Below, piece after piece: positions 23,314-34,844 of a stretch of 64,000 nucleotides of DNA. The translations under genes and the position numbers were made by a program. The first letter of the stretch is position 1, and every line of letters begins with the position of its first letter. Source of the stretch: Rhyzopertha dominica (taxonomy: Eukaryota; Arthropoda; Insecta; Coleoptera; Bostrichidae); contig QCXZ01000064.1 of assembly GCA_025024175.1 (NCBI GenBank), positions 43,793,325-43,857,324 on the forward strand, given 5' to 3'. Below the pieces are notes generated by a model that had not been told where the DNA came from, ran no database searches, and saw only the letters and a program-made list of their open reading frames with translations.

Positions 23314-23890
23314 TTTAAACGCGGTGTTCCGCAAGCAAGTGTGCTGGGACCGACATTGTTTCTGCTTTACTCTAATGATTTGTTTTACAGTACAGAAACT
23401 AGTATCATTGTTCAAGCTTTTTAGTTTAGAGGCAACGGTTGTTCGCGTAATGATTGACATACAAAACACATAAATTCCAACGAATTGGTTTTAAATTATG
23501 CCAAAACCAAAAACGTATTTGTTCATTTATTACCAGGAGCAATGTAGAACAATTTTAAGTAGAAACGGCTTCATGTTCTGATGAAACATTGCAGTGGTCG
23601 TTGCATATTGGTGAATTAAACGGAAGTCTCTTCAGCAGTGTTTACACTTATATACAGTCTGGTGGTTCCTGCTAGGTTGGTGTATTTGGCGAAGTTTCAT
23701 AGTTCACTGCAAGATATAAAAACGTGCAATTCGTATACCTAATGTGTAATTTAAAATAGACCAATTCATGTAGAGCCCATTTCAAAAACTTAAGAATCTT
23801 CACTGTTACAAATATATTTACCTATATTTACAAATCAACATCACTTATTCAAAAATCTAATGCAACATTAGGAATTCATTCCGATACTAA
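23312..23890 (+). pseudogene. LINE RT C-terminal fragment
   Basis: Decayed non-LTR reverse transcriptase on the plus strand. The RT block GVPQASVLGPTLFLLYSND opens it. A stop-broken region with LNYAKTKTYLF follows (thumb start, lysine/threonine block). Then comes LQWSLHIGEL, where LxWxxHI is expected, and a C-terminal block CRAHFKNLRIFTVTNIF near 23,775. No catalytic YxDD is readable. It is cut on the right by the PIF/Harbinger insertion at 23,891. Confidence 0.65.
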
Positions 23891-24970
23891 GAGTAGTTTG
23901 CCACTATACTTATTTAAGTAAGTACTAAAATAAGTTCTTAAAATTATTATACTGAAAATTAGATGCGCGCGCCGTTTCAATACAAGAAATAAGCGTAGCG
24001 CTTTGTTCTCATTTTGTAATTACAAATTCTTTTCAGTAAGTATTTCAATACGTGCGCGTGCGCCCTTTTGTAGTTCTAATCGTGATTTTCTCAACGTAAT
24101 GCTAATCTAACCGTAATCTATTAAATTCCGTCTTTATACAATAGCAAATGCAATGTAAGGTCTATTCTACTGCTAGAGAGAAGTAGACCTTAGATGTAAC
24201 CCACTCATAAACAATTACTTTTACTGTTGTTTGTGTTTGTGGTCACCCTGAATTCCCACAATTTGTAGTTAAAAGTAAAAAAATGCCTGTTGACTGAAGA
24301 AAATTATTAAATGCATCAGCGTTGATACTAACAATATGATATTGCAAGGAGAATGAATGTTCATGGCTTCTTAAATGTGCTGAAAGAAGAGCTGCTAATA
24401 GAAGATCCAGCAGCATATAAAAAATTTCTACAAATGAGCAATGCTTGATTTGAAAAATTGTTTGAACTGGTCCGTAACAAAATAGGGAAACAAGGTACAC
24501 AATTCCGTGAAAGCATTCCTTCCGTTACATTTACAAAAGCATGACAACACACCACGTTCCCGGGGTTGTCAAAAGTTTACTCACACCAATATACATATTT
24601 TAAGAGGCCTAAAACTGCATTTCATGTTGATGTATTAATTAGCTGGTAGTAGGTAGTCAGCACAAAATAACAGATAGCCCCTATTTAAAAATTTATTTCA
24701 CCGATATCAGTACAAAAGCTACCTAATCTCACAACCCTGCTTATTGCGTACGTTCGAAAAAGTAGGTTCTATGAACGTTTTGTTTATAAACGGCAAAACA
24801 AGTTAGTGCGCATCGATCTGTGCAGTTTTGATACGAAGTATGGAAATTCAGTACAAGAAAATAGAACCTGGGCTAATTTCTTGTACTGAAACGGCGCGCG
24901 CATCCAGTTTCCGTATAATAATATTAAGAACTTATTTCAATACTTAAATAAGTATAGTGGCAAACGGCTC
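23891..24970 (+). mobile_element. PIF/Harbinger-type element remnant
   Basis: A 1,080-bp element with long terminal inverted repeats of about 95 bases. The left end GAGTAGTTTGCCACTATAC pairs with the right end GTATAGTGGCAAACGGCTC and the pairing continues inward through the GCGCGCGCC block. Flanking TAA trinucleotides (23,888-23,890 and 24,971-24,973) match the 3-bp TNA/TAA duplication of PIF/Harbinger. The inner plus-strand frame about 24,356-24,543 reads LIEDPAAYKKFLQMSNA followed by FEKLFELVRNKIGKQ, the N-terminal signature of Harbinger-derived transposases. The catalytic core is missing. Confidence 0.72.
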
Positions 24971-24973
24971 TAA

Positions 24974-27900
24974 AATGAATTTGCTTCAAAAATAGTCTGC
25001 ATGCTCTTATTAAGTTTTTGACAGCAAGGATTGTCAGCCACATGCTTAAGCTAATGCTAACGATAAACGTCCAGTTAAAAATATTTTGAACTCGCAAACT
25101 CGGATTCGCTGCTTTGATTGTGGAGGCTCAAGTTTCAGTTATAGCTCCTAACTCATTTTTATTATTATGTGATCAACGACATAAAAAATTATTTAAAGTT
25201 TGTTCTAACAACAACAGCGCAATATTAGCGCTGGCTTTCTTTTCAGCACACACAATTTTACCTTAGCCACTAAGTAAATCTTTGCAAAGTATTGCATGTC
25301 ACCCGACATCGGATATCCGACATCGCTACGGATGTAGCGTCACGACGGCAGCAGCGAATCCATACAAGTCTGTCGTCAGTGAAACCTGGTAGATGAGATC
25401 CACATCCTATTACGGATGATACATTCATGCTCATCCTCTTAGGGCACGCGCTGCTTTGCACGTTCACAAACAGTAGCGCGTTCCTCCTTGTACACAGCTT
25501 TAAAAGTCATTCGAGAAGCGGATTAAGCAGTGGCATATTATGTATGGGTTCACTAATGACACATTTACGAAAATGGGATCATCGCGTCTAAAAATGTTAT
25601 CGATAACAGTACGCCGTGTTACACGACCTTTATACAATTTTNTTATTCTTTGTAATCCATCGTTCTNAATTGTGTTTTTGTGACAGTCAGTATAATAAAA
25701 GATATAAGACATAGAAGGGAAAACGAAAATCTACTTACGTGAAATGGACAATTTTTTTCTAACATATATGATCATGTAGGTATGTGAATCATGGGTTCCT
25801 CCGTTATACAACATGTGCAGATTAGTTAGTGAAATGAACGTTATATGTGTGACAATATTTTCGGTCTACTTGTAATTTGGCCAAATCCTTAACAAAAAAT
25901 CTAAAGGAGCTAACTTACTGACCAACCGATCGGTCCTTCTCTTCTCACTCGCTGCTCTTGCATGCAGAAGGTTTTTCTTTAAAATTTATGGAACTGATCG
26001 AGAGCTAATGCTCAAACTGAAAGTCTGTTGACTAATTTGGGGCGTCATTAAGTGCATCAGCTAGTTCCCAAATTTTAGTTTCTTCGTTTGTCACAGTTTG
26101 GTTTTGGATAGGAGCAGCCTGTAGTTTTTGAGTTTATCGCGATCAGACAGACAGAGGCGNGGGAGGACTTTATTTTATAATATGTAGTAATGCATGTTTA
26201 TATAGTATAAATCGGTACAAGTAGATACACAAATCTGATATTGGACAATAAATTCATTATAAAATTCACATTGCCGCCATAGGAACTAATGAATTTATAT
26301 AACATAAGCAATCATATTTTTTTGTGGTCGGGATGTTAATTATGCATAGAACAATAATCCAGTTAATTTTTTTAAAACAAAGAACATAAAAATCTACTCA
26401 GTTGAACGTAACTACTAGTAAACATTGTAAATTAGGAATGCAAATAATATCGATACGATTTAGTGAATGTTTGTGATTGCCGTCTCTTTCTAAATACTCA
26501 ATGAAAGAACCTAACACTATTAATCAGCACTCACTTCCGAGACAGCTAGGCACCGTAAACATTTATCCTTTGAATACACCGACGATACGAGTACAACTAC
26601 AAAATAAGTAGTATCATCACGTAACTGTGAGGTAAAGCAGCGTCTATAGCCTTAGCGGTGGTGTAAAAAGACATGACGTTGAATCACAACAGGCTGGCCG
26701 ACGTTTGTGCTGATTCACCCCCAATTTTATAAACTTGCTGAAATAGGGCATGGGTGAGATTTGATCATTTGCTTGTATGTCTCGGACTTATTATTCAGCG
26801 GGTAGACTACGAGTATGTTTAATCCTAATGATTCGAAGTACTGAAAAGTTATCGCTTCTTGAGTGCCTGCTTAAATCGTTCATCTTAATTTAACGGTCAT
26901 ATAAACCCAAAACCAATGCTTTAAAGAAAAATTAAAGATATGATTAAAGTGCACGTTGCATTTGCAAATTACAAATGTGAAAATTCGGAGAACCCAGGCC
27001 AGAGGGCAAAACGGCATGAATGAGAACTTTCTTTTGGCGTACTTTTGGATGCAATAATAAAGGTTAACCCCTCAAGATTATGAGTAAAGGTATTCAATGC
27101 TAAAGTCTTTGATAAAAACTAAATAGTTTCTTGGAAAATAACCATTTGGTCAACTCTCAAACAAAGAAAAATGTATATGTATAGAATTCAATCGATTCAG
27201 GAAAGAATAAGCTCCATCGGAGGTGCATCTTGTATATAAAACAAATGAGTTGAAAATTGTTATTGTAAGCAGCTTAAACTATAATCAAATTAAACAAAAA
27301 TTATCTAATTCCTTTGTTGTTAGTAAAAGTTTTGAAGCATTTGTAGGAAACAATGAAGTGGAAAGTATATTCAAAATAAGGTAATCCTTTTAGAGGCTCT
27401 TTTCTGAAGAAACACCTTAAAGAAAGACAGATAATGTTACGTGTGTCGTTACCGCGATTTATTGCACTCTTTCGAATATATAATTTGCTATTTAGAAACA
27501 GGAAAATTTTAATTAATGTTTCCAATTCCATTAAAGATAAGCGGTCTGTGGTACGTGGTATATGCATCTGTAAACGTTTCTGCTACTCGTACAGTATCAG
27601 TAAAAAAAAAGAATAGGAACTCATCTCGAAGCAATAGCTAATAAGTCTTATACTGTAGTGGGTGAAAGCGACTTTTAAAATGAACATCTGAAACTTTAAT
27701 AAGTGCGTTAGTAAGTGCTTATTAAAAAAAAGGAATTTTTATATGGATAGGATTCACTGATATGAAGCATTTCGCATACCATCTGTCCATGGTCGGATTT
27801 TATTGTACACTAGTTCTAGAGTGTGAAAAATTTAAATTGAAAGAAGAAATGTCCTTAAAACAACATTTGTTTCATTTTCACAAATACTTAGATTTATTAC

Positions 27901-28190
27901 TCGGTTTAGATAACTTAAAACTACTTTAATTGATACTTCAATAAAATAATAATATAGGTACTGACGAGACCATACACAAGATTCATATGCAAAATTCAGC
28001 TCACTGCATAAAATTGTAGGGCAGTAAAAAAAGTAACAGGTTTGTTGAAAATGTATGAAATAATGACAATATTATTCTTTATGAGAAACTTAGAAACTGC
28101 TAATTGTATTAGAAAAGCTGCAAATCACAAAGGAATCTCCATAATTTTAATAAACTGTTTAGAATACAAAAATTAGTTAAAACCAATGTA
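24974..28190. other. No confident gene
   Basis: Unassigned AT-rich sequence. At about 26,135-26,210 the string CAGACAGACAGAGGCG followed by ACTTTATTTTATAATATG resembles the 3' tail seen on RTE-type LINEs, without a recognisable ORF upstream. Small open frames at 25,270-25,712 show no known motif. Confidence 0.35.
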
Positions 28191-28194
28191 GAAT

Positions 28195-28830
28195 CGATCA
28201 GATTATGAACTAAATACTACTTATTGTAACTTGAATACGATTACCACACGAAACTTTAAGATTTGTCAAGATTACGTACGGATCAGATGATTAATAGAAG
28301 GCAATCAATTAACATTTAAATAAATCAAGCACCACAGAAAAACGAAACCAAAATATAGTCGAACAATCACATTCCCCTTCGTCTAGGCATATCTGGGAGG
28401 GTAGGTGGTATCAAAGAAAATAGACGTGCCCAGTAAACGCAAATGGCGAATCGTGATAGATTATAGAGAAATAAAAGAAAAAAGCGATTCGTGATCGATA
28501 TGTATTACCAAATGTTACAAATATGTTAAATAACATAAGATATCGAGATGGCTGAGGAATATATTTAGAAAGGTATTTTACTCTGCAAACGCCTACTCTG
28601 CGTATTTGCACATACCTTCGGGTTACGAAATGCACCTGCAAGATCCCCATGTTTCGTGGAAAATATACTAAAACTCACATACGCACATACATTGAATAAT
28701 GTTTAGTATACTCAGATGACATAATTGTTTTCTGTTCCAGTTTGAAGGAACACATGACTTTAAGAAAGTTTTCTAAAGGAATAGCAATCAAATCCCATGA
28801 CAGTCAACACTTCTGTTTCCTTTTCTTCAT
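28195..28830 (+). pseudogene. Ty3/gypsy RT fragment
   Basis: Broken plus-strand frames recover the gypsy RT order. A decayed SNSPWSSPVW-like block lies near 28,360. KRKWRIVIDYREIKEK is at about 28,436-28,485. FGLRNAPARSPCFVENIL is at about 28,617-28,670. VYSDDIIVFCSSLKEHM is at about 28,705-28,757; here the catalytic YxDD pair is still intact although the frame is broken around it. No protease, integrase or LTR is visible nearby. A LINE follows immediately at about 28,850. Confidence 0.75.
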
Positions 28831-28849
28831 CACATCAAGTTATATTAAC

Positions 28850-30185
28850 GAAGGAGCAGGTTTTAGGAAGAACAGAAGTTGCTGTGACAAAGTGCGGTCT
28901 CTAGCAACATATGCTGAAGCTGGTTTCTAGAAACGATTGAAGACTGGAGTAGTGTTCATAGTCTTATCGGCGGCCTGTAATACTGTGATTGATCCTCAAA
29001 CTATTTAATACTCTGAAATGGGGAATGACTGTGAAGCTTATCGAACGAATGTTGTCCCGACGTCAATTTAGAGTATTTTTGGGAGAGAAAAGTAGCAAAT
29101 TCAGGATTTCGAATAACGGTATTCTACAAAGATCGGTTCTATCGCCTATTCTTTTCAACCTTTACATAAGTGACTTTCCAGTAACTCAATCGAGAACATT
29201 TGTGTATACAGACGACATGGCATTGGCTTTGCAAAGTAAAAACTTTTTGTACTCGAACAAAACCTTTCAAGAAACATCGAGGTTATGTATTGCGATTTCA
29301 AAGCTTGGCACTTGTGCCCTAATCCATTGAAGACAGAAGTAACTTGTTTTCAACAACCATCAAAAGTCCAAACAACTTAAAGTTATGCCAAATGACATAA
29401 TTCTCAAACATCTCGCTAAAATACCTACTTTGGATAGGTCTCTAACGTATAAGAAACATAAAAAAAATCAGTAAAAAAATTACAGACTAGAAATAACATC
29501 CCTCATAAGCTTGCTGGTACAAGTTGGGGTGGAAACGCAATGTACTCCGTACTTCTGCAACTGCCTTGCTTTATAGCATTGCTGAGCACTGCTGACCTGT
29601 ACGGAAAAATAGTCATCACACAAGAAAAGCTGACACTCAAACTAAATTTTGCAATGCGATTTATCACTGAAACAATTAAATCAACACCATTACCTTGGCT
29701 TCCGATTCTTTCAAACATTGCTCCTGCGGGGATTCGCAGACAGTTTGCTACATATAAAGCTTGACAAAAATATCAATGAGCTCCTAATGTGTTTCTGATT
29801 TCCGGAGATCTGCAAGAGCTACCTATAACACGGCTAACTTCCAGAAAACCTCTGTGAACAGAGGATTTCCTTCGTGCACCACTGAAGATGGATGTTCTGT
29901 TTGGCGACTTAAGAATTATGACATATTCAATCAACAGCTTATAGACGATCCTACAGAAAAGGTGTCAGGAACTGACCTCCCGAGAAAGTCTTGGGTCACT
30001 CTGAATCCCCTTCGCACTGGTCATTGGAAATGCAACTTTTTTCTTAATAAATGGAATCCATATATCAAACCTTCTTGAACATGTGGTCAATAGATGGCCC
30101 CCGTGCAGCATGACCTGGTGGTTTTGCATCTATCCGTCGTGTTCTTGAAGATGTTGAAGACTGGCTTAACATAATTGAGATCTGA
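28850..30185 (+). mobile_element. LINE (Jockey/CR1 group), RT to C terminus, decayed
   Basis: Starts in the RT with GAGFRKNRSCCDKV (the QAGFRPGRSCCDQV-type block). A frame-broken motif A with VIDPQT follows, then NGILQRSVLSPILFNLYISD and catalytic YTDD (in FVYTDDMAL, about 29,201-29,230). The C-terminal region keeps KTRNNIPHKLAGTSWGG, STPLPWLPILSNIAPAGIRR, DLPRKSWVTLNPLRTGH and a final VEDWLNIIEI before a stop at about 30,184. The order and spacing match a complete RT C terminus, but at least four frame breaks occur. Confidence 0.82.
28989..29330 (+). pseudogene. LINE RT palm fragment
   Basis: Longest intact frame of the LINE, 113 codons, holding motif B (SVLSPILFNLYISD) and motif C (YTDD). 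Motif A lies upstream in another frame. Catalytic aspartates are kept, but the stop at 29,330 interrupts the thumb. Confidence 0.8.
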
Positions 30186-30189
30186 TTGG

Positions 30190-31660
30190 AGTTTTTCTAT
30201 AATATAATATTTCTTTACACTTCTTTACACACACTTATACATATGTATCTATTCTGGATAGAGCGCAAATGCGATATCTCTTATCGTTGAATGAAAATAT
30301 GTTTTCTTCCAACGCTGTTATAAAATCGACTGTAGTCGCATGAACTTAACAGTGCAGTGTAATGTATTGACGATTTTCATAAGAATATATATAAGGAGTG
30401 GTAATTCCCATTATACGGTCATTCTTGAATCAGAATCTAATCGTTTTTAACAGCGTATACAATTCAACTAATTAAGAAAAAACACAGATTTTCGGTTGTA
30501 AAAGCTAAGTCATATTCAATACAACTTGTTCATTGACAACAGCAAACTGATGCCAAACTACGATGGAATCAGTTAATAGTAATATTGTTGCTACAACGGA
30601 CAGAAAGGACAGAGCTTTAAACTGATAAAATTTGCCTTGTAACTTTTGGATATAGCCCTAAAGTATAAGTAATTATTATAGTATAGCAAAATGTATAAAT
30701 TAATAATAATGCACTGTCTACTACGAAATCAATAATCATAAGCAATAGCAAAATTAAAGTTATACTCGTAAAATGCGGCCAGCGCGATTTTACTTTGCTA
30801 AACCTATTTTAGCTGAAACTGCTTCCAATCATTGTGTAATTAGGACTGTTTCTCAACAATCAATTGACGACACAAGACGTCTCCGTCGACTTCCGCGTTT
30901 CTACCCATCGCAGATGGCTTCCTCGTCGAGTCGGCGGGCGGATATCGAGAATGGCCACTGACTCCTGTATAGAGTCGGACGCGTGCCGAATTACAGACAT
31001 CTACTTACTGAACAGTAAAACTTTCTCATTATGCCGATAACAGTACCAGGCAGACGTGCACAGCTCGTTTATATCCCATATCCTTAATTTCGAAGCGCTC
31101 TATGGATTTGCAATGCACGGAGAGGATGAAACACTGTTATTAGGTGGCATGTGGACAGCATGTCATAATTGCGGACGAACCATCCGACCGAATTGCATAA
31201 TATCATATAGTATTTGTTAAGCTACTGAAACAGTTAAGAGCAAGATGGTCTTGGCGTGCATTCTGGAGACGGTTTAAAAATTATGGAAACAGTATCATAA
31301 CGTATGGCATGATTAGCCATGCATCAGACCAAATACTATACCTCAGTGAAATGTTAATGTTTTAGACAAGAAAGAAACGTTAAGTGTGACTATTTTTTCC
31401 TAAGTATAGGTAATAAAGATGTGACGCTGCCATTTTGGCGGTATTTAACATTCTCTTAAAAATGACCTCTGGGTTGCCAACTTAAATTAACAGTTCTGCA
31501 AAATTTTGTTTTGTTTTGCAGGATAGTGCTAGAAAAAATGTAAATACAATTATTTTGGCTGATGAAATAAAATTTACAAAGGCTGGACTAGTGAATTTTA
31601 AAAATAAACAGTAGGTACTGGTCAGATGAGAAACCACAATTCGTAGTCAAAAGTCTACAA
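30190..31660. other. No gene seen
   Basis: AT-rich sequence with one slightly GC-richer patch (30,870-30,990) inside a 62-codon plus-strand frame that I do not recognise. Confidence 0.4.
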
Positions 31661-31779
31661 AACTTCATTGAATTCTAAACAATTTCAAAGTCGTGCAGAA
31701 AATGTAATAGCTAACATTTCGAGCATTTATTACATTAATTTCGGTATGTTTATTATTGTATGTATTATTGCAGAACACT

Positions 31780-32123
31780 TCAACAACTATTTTGCGAATG
31801 TAGGTAAATCATATGCATTAAAAATAATAAACTCTGGTAAACCGAATTTCTTACATAATCACATTAACCAACATTCCATATTTCTAAAACCCACAGACTG
31901 TAATGAAATAACAAGAATTATAAAAAATTTAAAAACAAACGTAGCAGTAGGAACAGATGGCATAAAAGTTAAAACTATAAAAACCCTTGCACCAGCAATT
32001 GCCCCGTTATTAACTATACTTATAAATAGAATATTTACCACAGGGATTTTCCCAAATATATATCCCCGATTTATAAGAATGGCAACAAAACTGAAGTACA
32101 AAATTATAGACCGATATCAGTGA
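31780..32123 (+). pseudogene. CR1-like RT N-terminal fragment
   Basis: Contains HFNNYFANVGKSYA and LKTNVAVGTDGIKVKTIK, the regions just upstream of and in the fingers of CR1/Jockey-group RT, then FTTGIFPN. It stops at 32,123 where the frame shifts into the next segment. Confidence 0.75.
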
Positions 32124-32812
32124 TAACAACTGTGGCAAAAATAACGGAAATAACAGTAAAAAACAGACTTGTGACTTTTCTAATAAAACACAAGATAATA
32201 TCAGAATCTCAATTTGGTTTCAGGGAGAATAAATCAATTGAAAAACTAATAACAAAAATTCAGATTACACTAGATACAAATGAAAAATCACTGGCAGTAT
32301 TTTTAGATTTGACAAAAGCTTTTGATACTGTTAGTCATGTTAAATTAATAGACGTACTAAGTGATATTGGTGTAAGAGGTATACCTCTAAAACTCTTTGT
32401 AAGCTATCTATCTGACAGAATGCAGTATGTCAAAATAGAGAACATACTTAGCAGCGGAATCAAAACTAAATTTGGAATACCTCAAGGTACAATACTTGGT
32501 CCAATTCTCTTTATATTATATATCAATGATATGTTTACCATACTAACAACAGGACATATAATATCTTATGCTGATCATACAGTTATACTTTATAAAGGCA
32601 AAAACTGGACAGATTTAAAAAAGAAGGTCGAAAATGATGTACTTAAATTGAAGAAATACTTTGACTACAAACTCCATCCAATAAATATAAGCAAATCAAA
32701 GTTCATCCCTTTCTCATGCTACAAAGATGGTCAACCAACTTATAATACGTTGAAAATAAAGAATACAACAACTGTACATACTCTTGAAAGGGTAAATAGT
32801 ATATACAAATAG
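32120..32812 (+). pseudogene. CR1-like RT palm
   Basis: About 230 codons with SQFGFRENKS, motif A FLDLTKAFDTVSHVKL, and FGIPQGTILGPILFILYIND. Motif C reads YADH, so the second catalytic aspartate has become histidine and the copy should be catalytically dead. The frame ends at 32,812 before the C-terminal domain. Confidence 0.85.
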
Positions 32813-32896
32813 ACAATCATTTAAAATGGGATGTACATATTGGAAAACTAACGAATAAACTAAGGAGGATATTGTATACTTTTAATTGTTGGTGCA

Positions 32897-33223
32897 GTGT
32901 TTGCGGAACTGCAACTACGCATTCTATATTACTCCCTAGTTCAATCACTCATAGAATATGGTATAGTAGGATGGGGTACAGCCTCGAAGACGTTGGTAAA
33001 AGAAGTTGAAATTATGCAAAAAAGATTCATAAAATTTATTTATAAAAAAAGGTTTGATTATCCAACAAATAGACTATATGCAGAAACTAAATTGTTAGAC
33101 CCCAGACAACTCTATGTTTATACCACTGTGCTATATATCAGCATAAAAGTGAAAAAACTATACTACAACACAACTACGAAACTAGACAAAAAGAAGCGGG
33201 ACAACTACAAACACAAAAATTAA
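32897..33223 (+). pseudogene. CR1-like ORF2 C-terminal fragment
   Basis: About 108 codons with LYYSLVQSLIEYGIVGWG, the CR1/Jockey C-terminal block, then RFIKFIYKKR. It carries on from the RT after a frame break. About 500 bases of 3' untranslated region follow to the ATTCTAA terminus. Confidence 0.75.
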
Positions 33224-33789
33224 ACAAAAAAACGGACAAAAAAGTGTATTCTATATGTGACCTAAATTGTATAACCTATTAGACCTAAATATCAGAAAAC
33301 AAAATAAACAAAAAAATATTCAAAGTTAAAGTTAAAAACTGGCTAGTGAGTAAGAAAAGAGACTATATTCATAATTTATTTTAAACATATGTAACTGAAA
33401 ACATGCAATAAGTATTGTATGGGTTAGTCACTAGGACAAGCTAAAGCTGAGAAAATTATACCTCAACTTTAAGAGGTACCTCAGCTTGAATTTATACCAC
33501 TTTGTACTAAGAACTACTCAATAAATTTATTATTAGGTTAGTAATAGTAAGTTTGAAATTATGTTAGAATAACATATTGTTTAATTATTTAGTAATTTAT
33601 AACTCACATACAAGCTATGCTTAAGTGAGTTATACAGTTTTCTTTCATTTATTGTTTTTCTTGTATATTTCTTTTTGTATATCATTATCTAATAATTATT
33701 GTAATTTAAATTAAATAAATTCTAAATTCTAAATTATTATAAAGTTTTATTGTGGTTATTATGTTCATTATACAGATTTCTTGTCCAAA

Positions 33790-34841
33790 CAATGTGACCT
33801 AATGGTTTTTCTTTTATCAAGAAGTTTAATTTTTCTTGGTTGTAACCTCTTATTTTAACTCTGTGATAGCCATTGAATCTGAGCTAACGGAAATCCTAAT
33901 GACAGTTGACTACGGAGATGGACAACGTTCACCTAAAGATTTCTGCAAAAGATATCCCAAGAACTATGGCTGCGAAATCGATTACAAATTAAAATTAAGC
34001 TCTTCATGTATTCAGTTACTGTTATGGATTATTTATCCTACGTCAAATACGCAACTTGCTTTGGACAATGGTAAATAATAAATAAACATTCAATCGTCGG
34101 TTGATCGATTATAAAAAATAGCAAATACAAACCCTAAAAAGTACACACACTCCGTGGCCTAAGTGAAGATGATCTTGACACAAGAATTCAGTTTTGAGCA
34201 TTTTATTTCCTCACGCGAAACCACTTTTGTGTAAACGGATTTATAAAAAGACATCATAATTGTTGTTACTAGTCCAGTGAATATCCTCACTGGATGATGG
34301 AACAGCCTACAAAGTTATCCCCAGAAAATAAATTTATGGGCTAACATTATTGAACAACACATTGTAGGTCCGTGCTTCGTAATAAATTGACATGAAACAG
34401 CATATATCTACTTGAACCTACTGCGTGATAATATTGCACCTGATATCGTGCTTTTATTTCTCGAGGAATAGCGAGGAGAAATGCCAAACCTCAATGTTTT
34501 GTTTAAGTCTACTGGTTTTTTTTTCAATGAGCTCATTTAAAAAGTAAAGAGAACAGTAAATACGAAATTTTCAAGAGCAGGAAACCAAAATTGGACAAGA
34601 AATTAAAGAAATTCAGCTTCACTTGATGTAAAATTCATTGCACAATTTTTATGATAGACTAGGTTACTGCTAAACTACAAAAAGTCTTAAATTTGAACAT
34701 CTGATTTGATGTTAAAACAAGCAAATCTACAAAAAATAGCTTGGTTGCCATAAAAAAAATAAAAAAGTAGGCTAGGACTTTTTGCTGTACAGTTCGTATT
34801 TACGTAAATAAGTCTTTATCCCATACTTTTGACTAACCCTA
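33790..34841 (+). mobile_element. Mariner/Tc1-type transposon copy B
   Basis: Same family as copies at 22.07 and 46.58 kb. The N-terminal helix-turn-helix region reads LTEILMTVDYGDGQRS and FCKRYPKNYG (33,890-33,970). Later blocks align with copy A across AACACATTGTAGGTCC (about 34,356-34,372). The end block NFYDRLGYC lies near 34,645. The right terminus CCATACTTTTGACTAACCCT ends at about 34,840, followed by ATA repeats that hide the TA duplication. The left terminus is missing; the CR1-like LINE end lies about 100 bases upstream. Confidence 0.7.
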
Positions 34842-34844
34842 TAT

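Larger units (their letters stand above)
31690..33738 (+). mobile_element. CR1-like LINE, 3' part, decayed
   Basis: 5'-truncated LINE from the linker/RT start through to its 3' terminus. The 3' end at about 33,715-33,738 carries the heptamer repeat ATTCTAA (AAATTCTAAATTCTAAATT), a short tandem terminus typical of CR1-group elements. The RT is split by a frameshift at about 32,120 and the C-terminal segment by another at about 32,810. Residue blocks match the element at 15-1,999 (RGI...SYL..RMQYV), so they may be two members of one family. Confidence 0.8.

Noticed and set aside
23191..23469. Minus-strand frame with a poly-isoleucine run
   Set aside because: It is the translation of the AAT microsatellite.
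25270..25712. Minus-strand frames of 65-70 codons as small genes
   Set aside because: Short, no motif, one with Ns; they are not longer than expected by chance in slightly GC-richer DNA.
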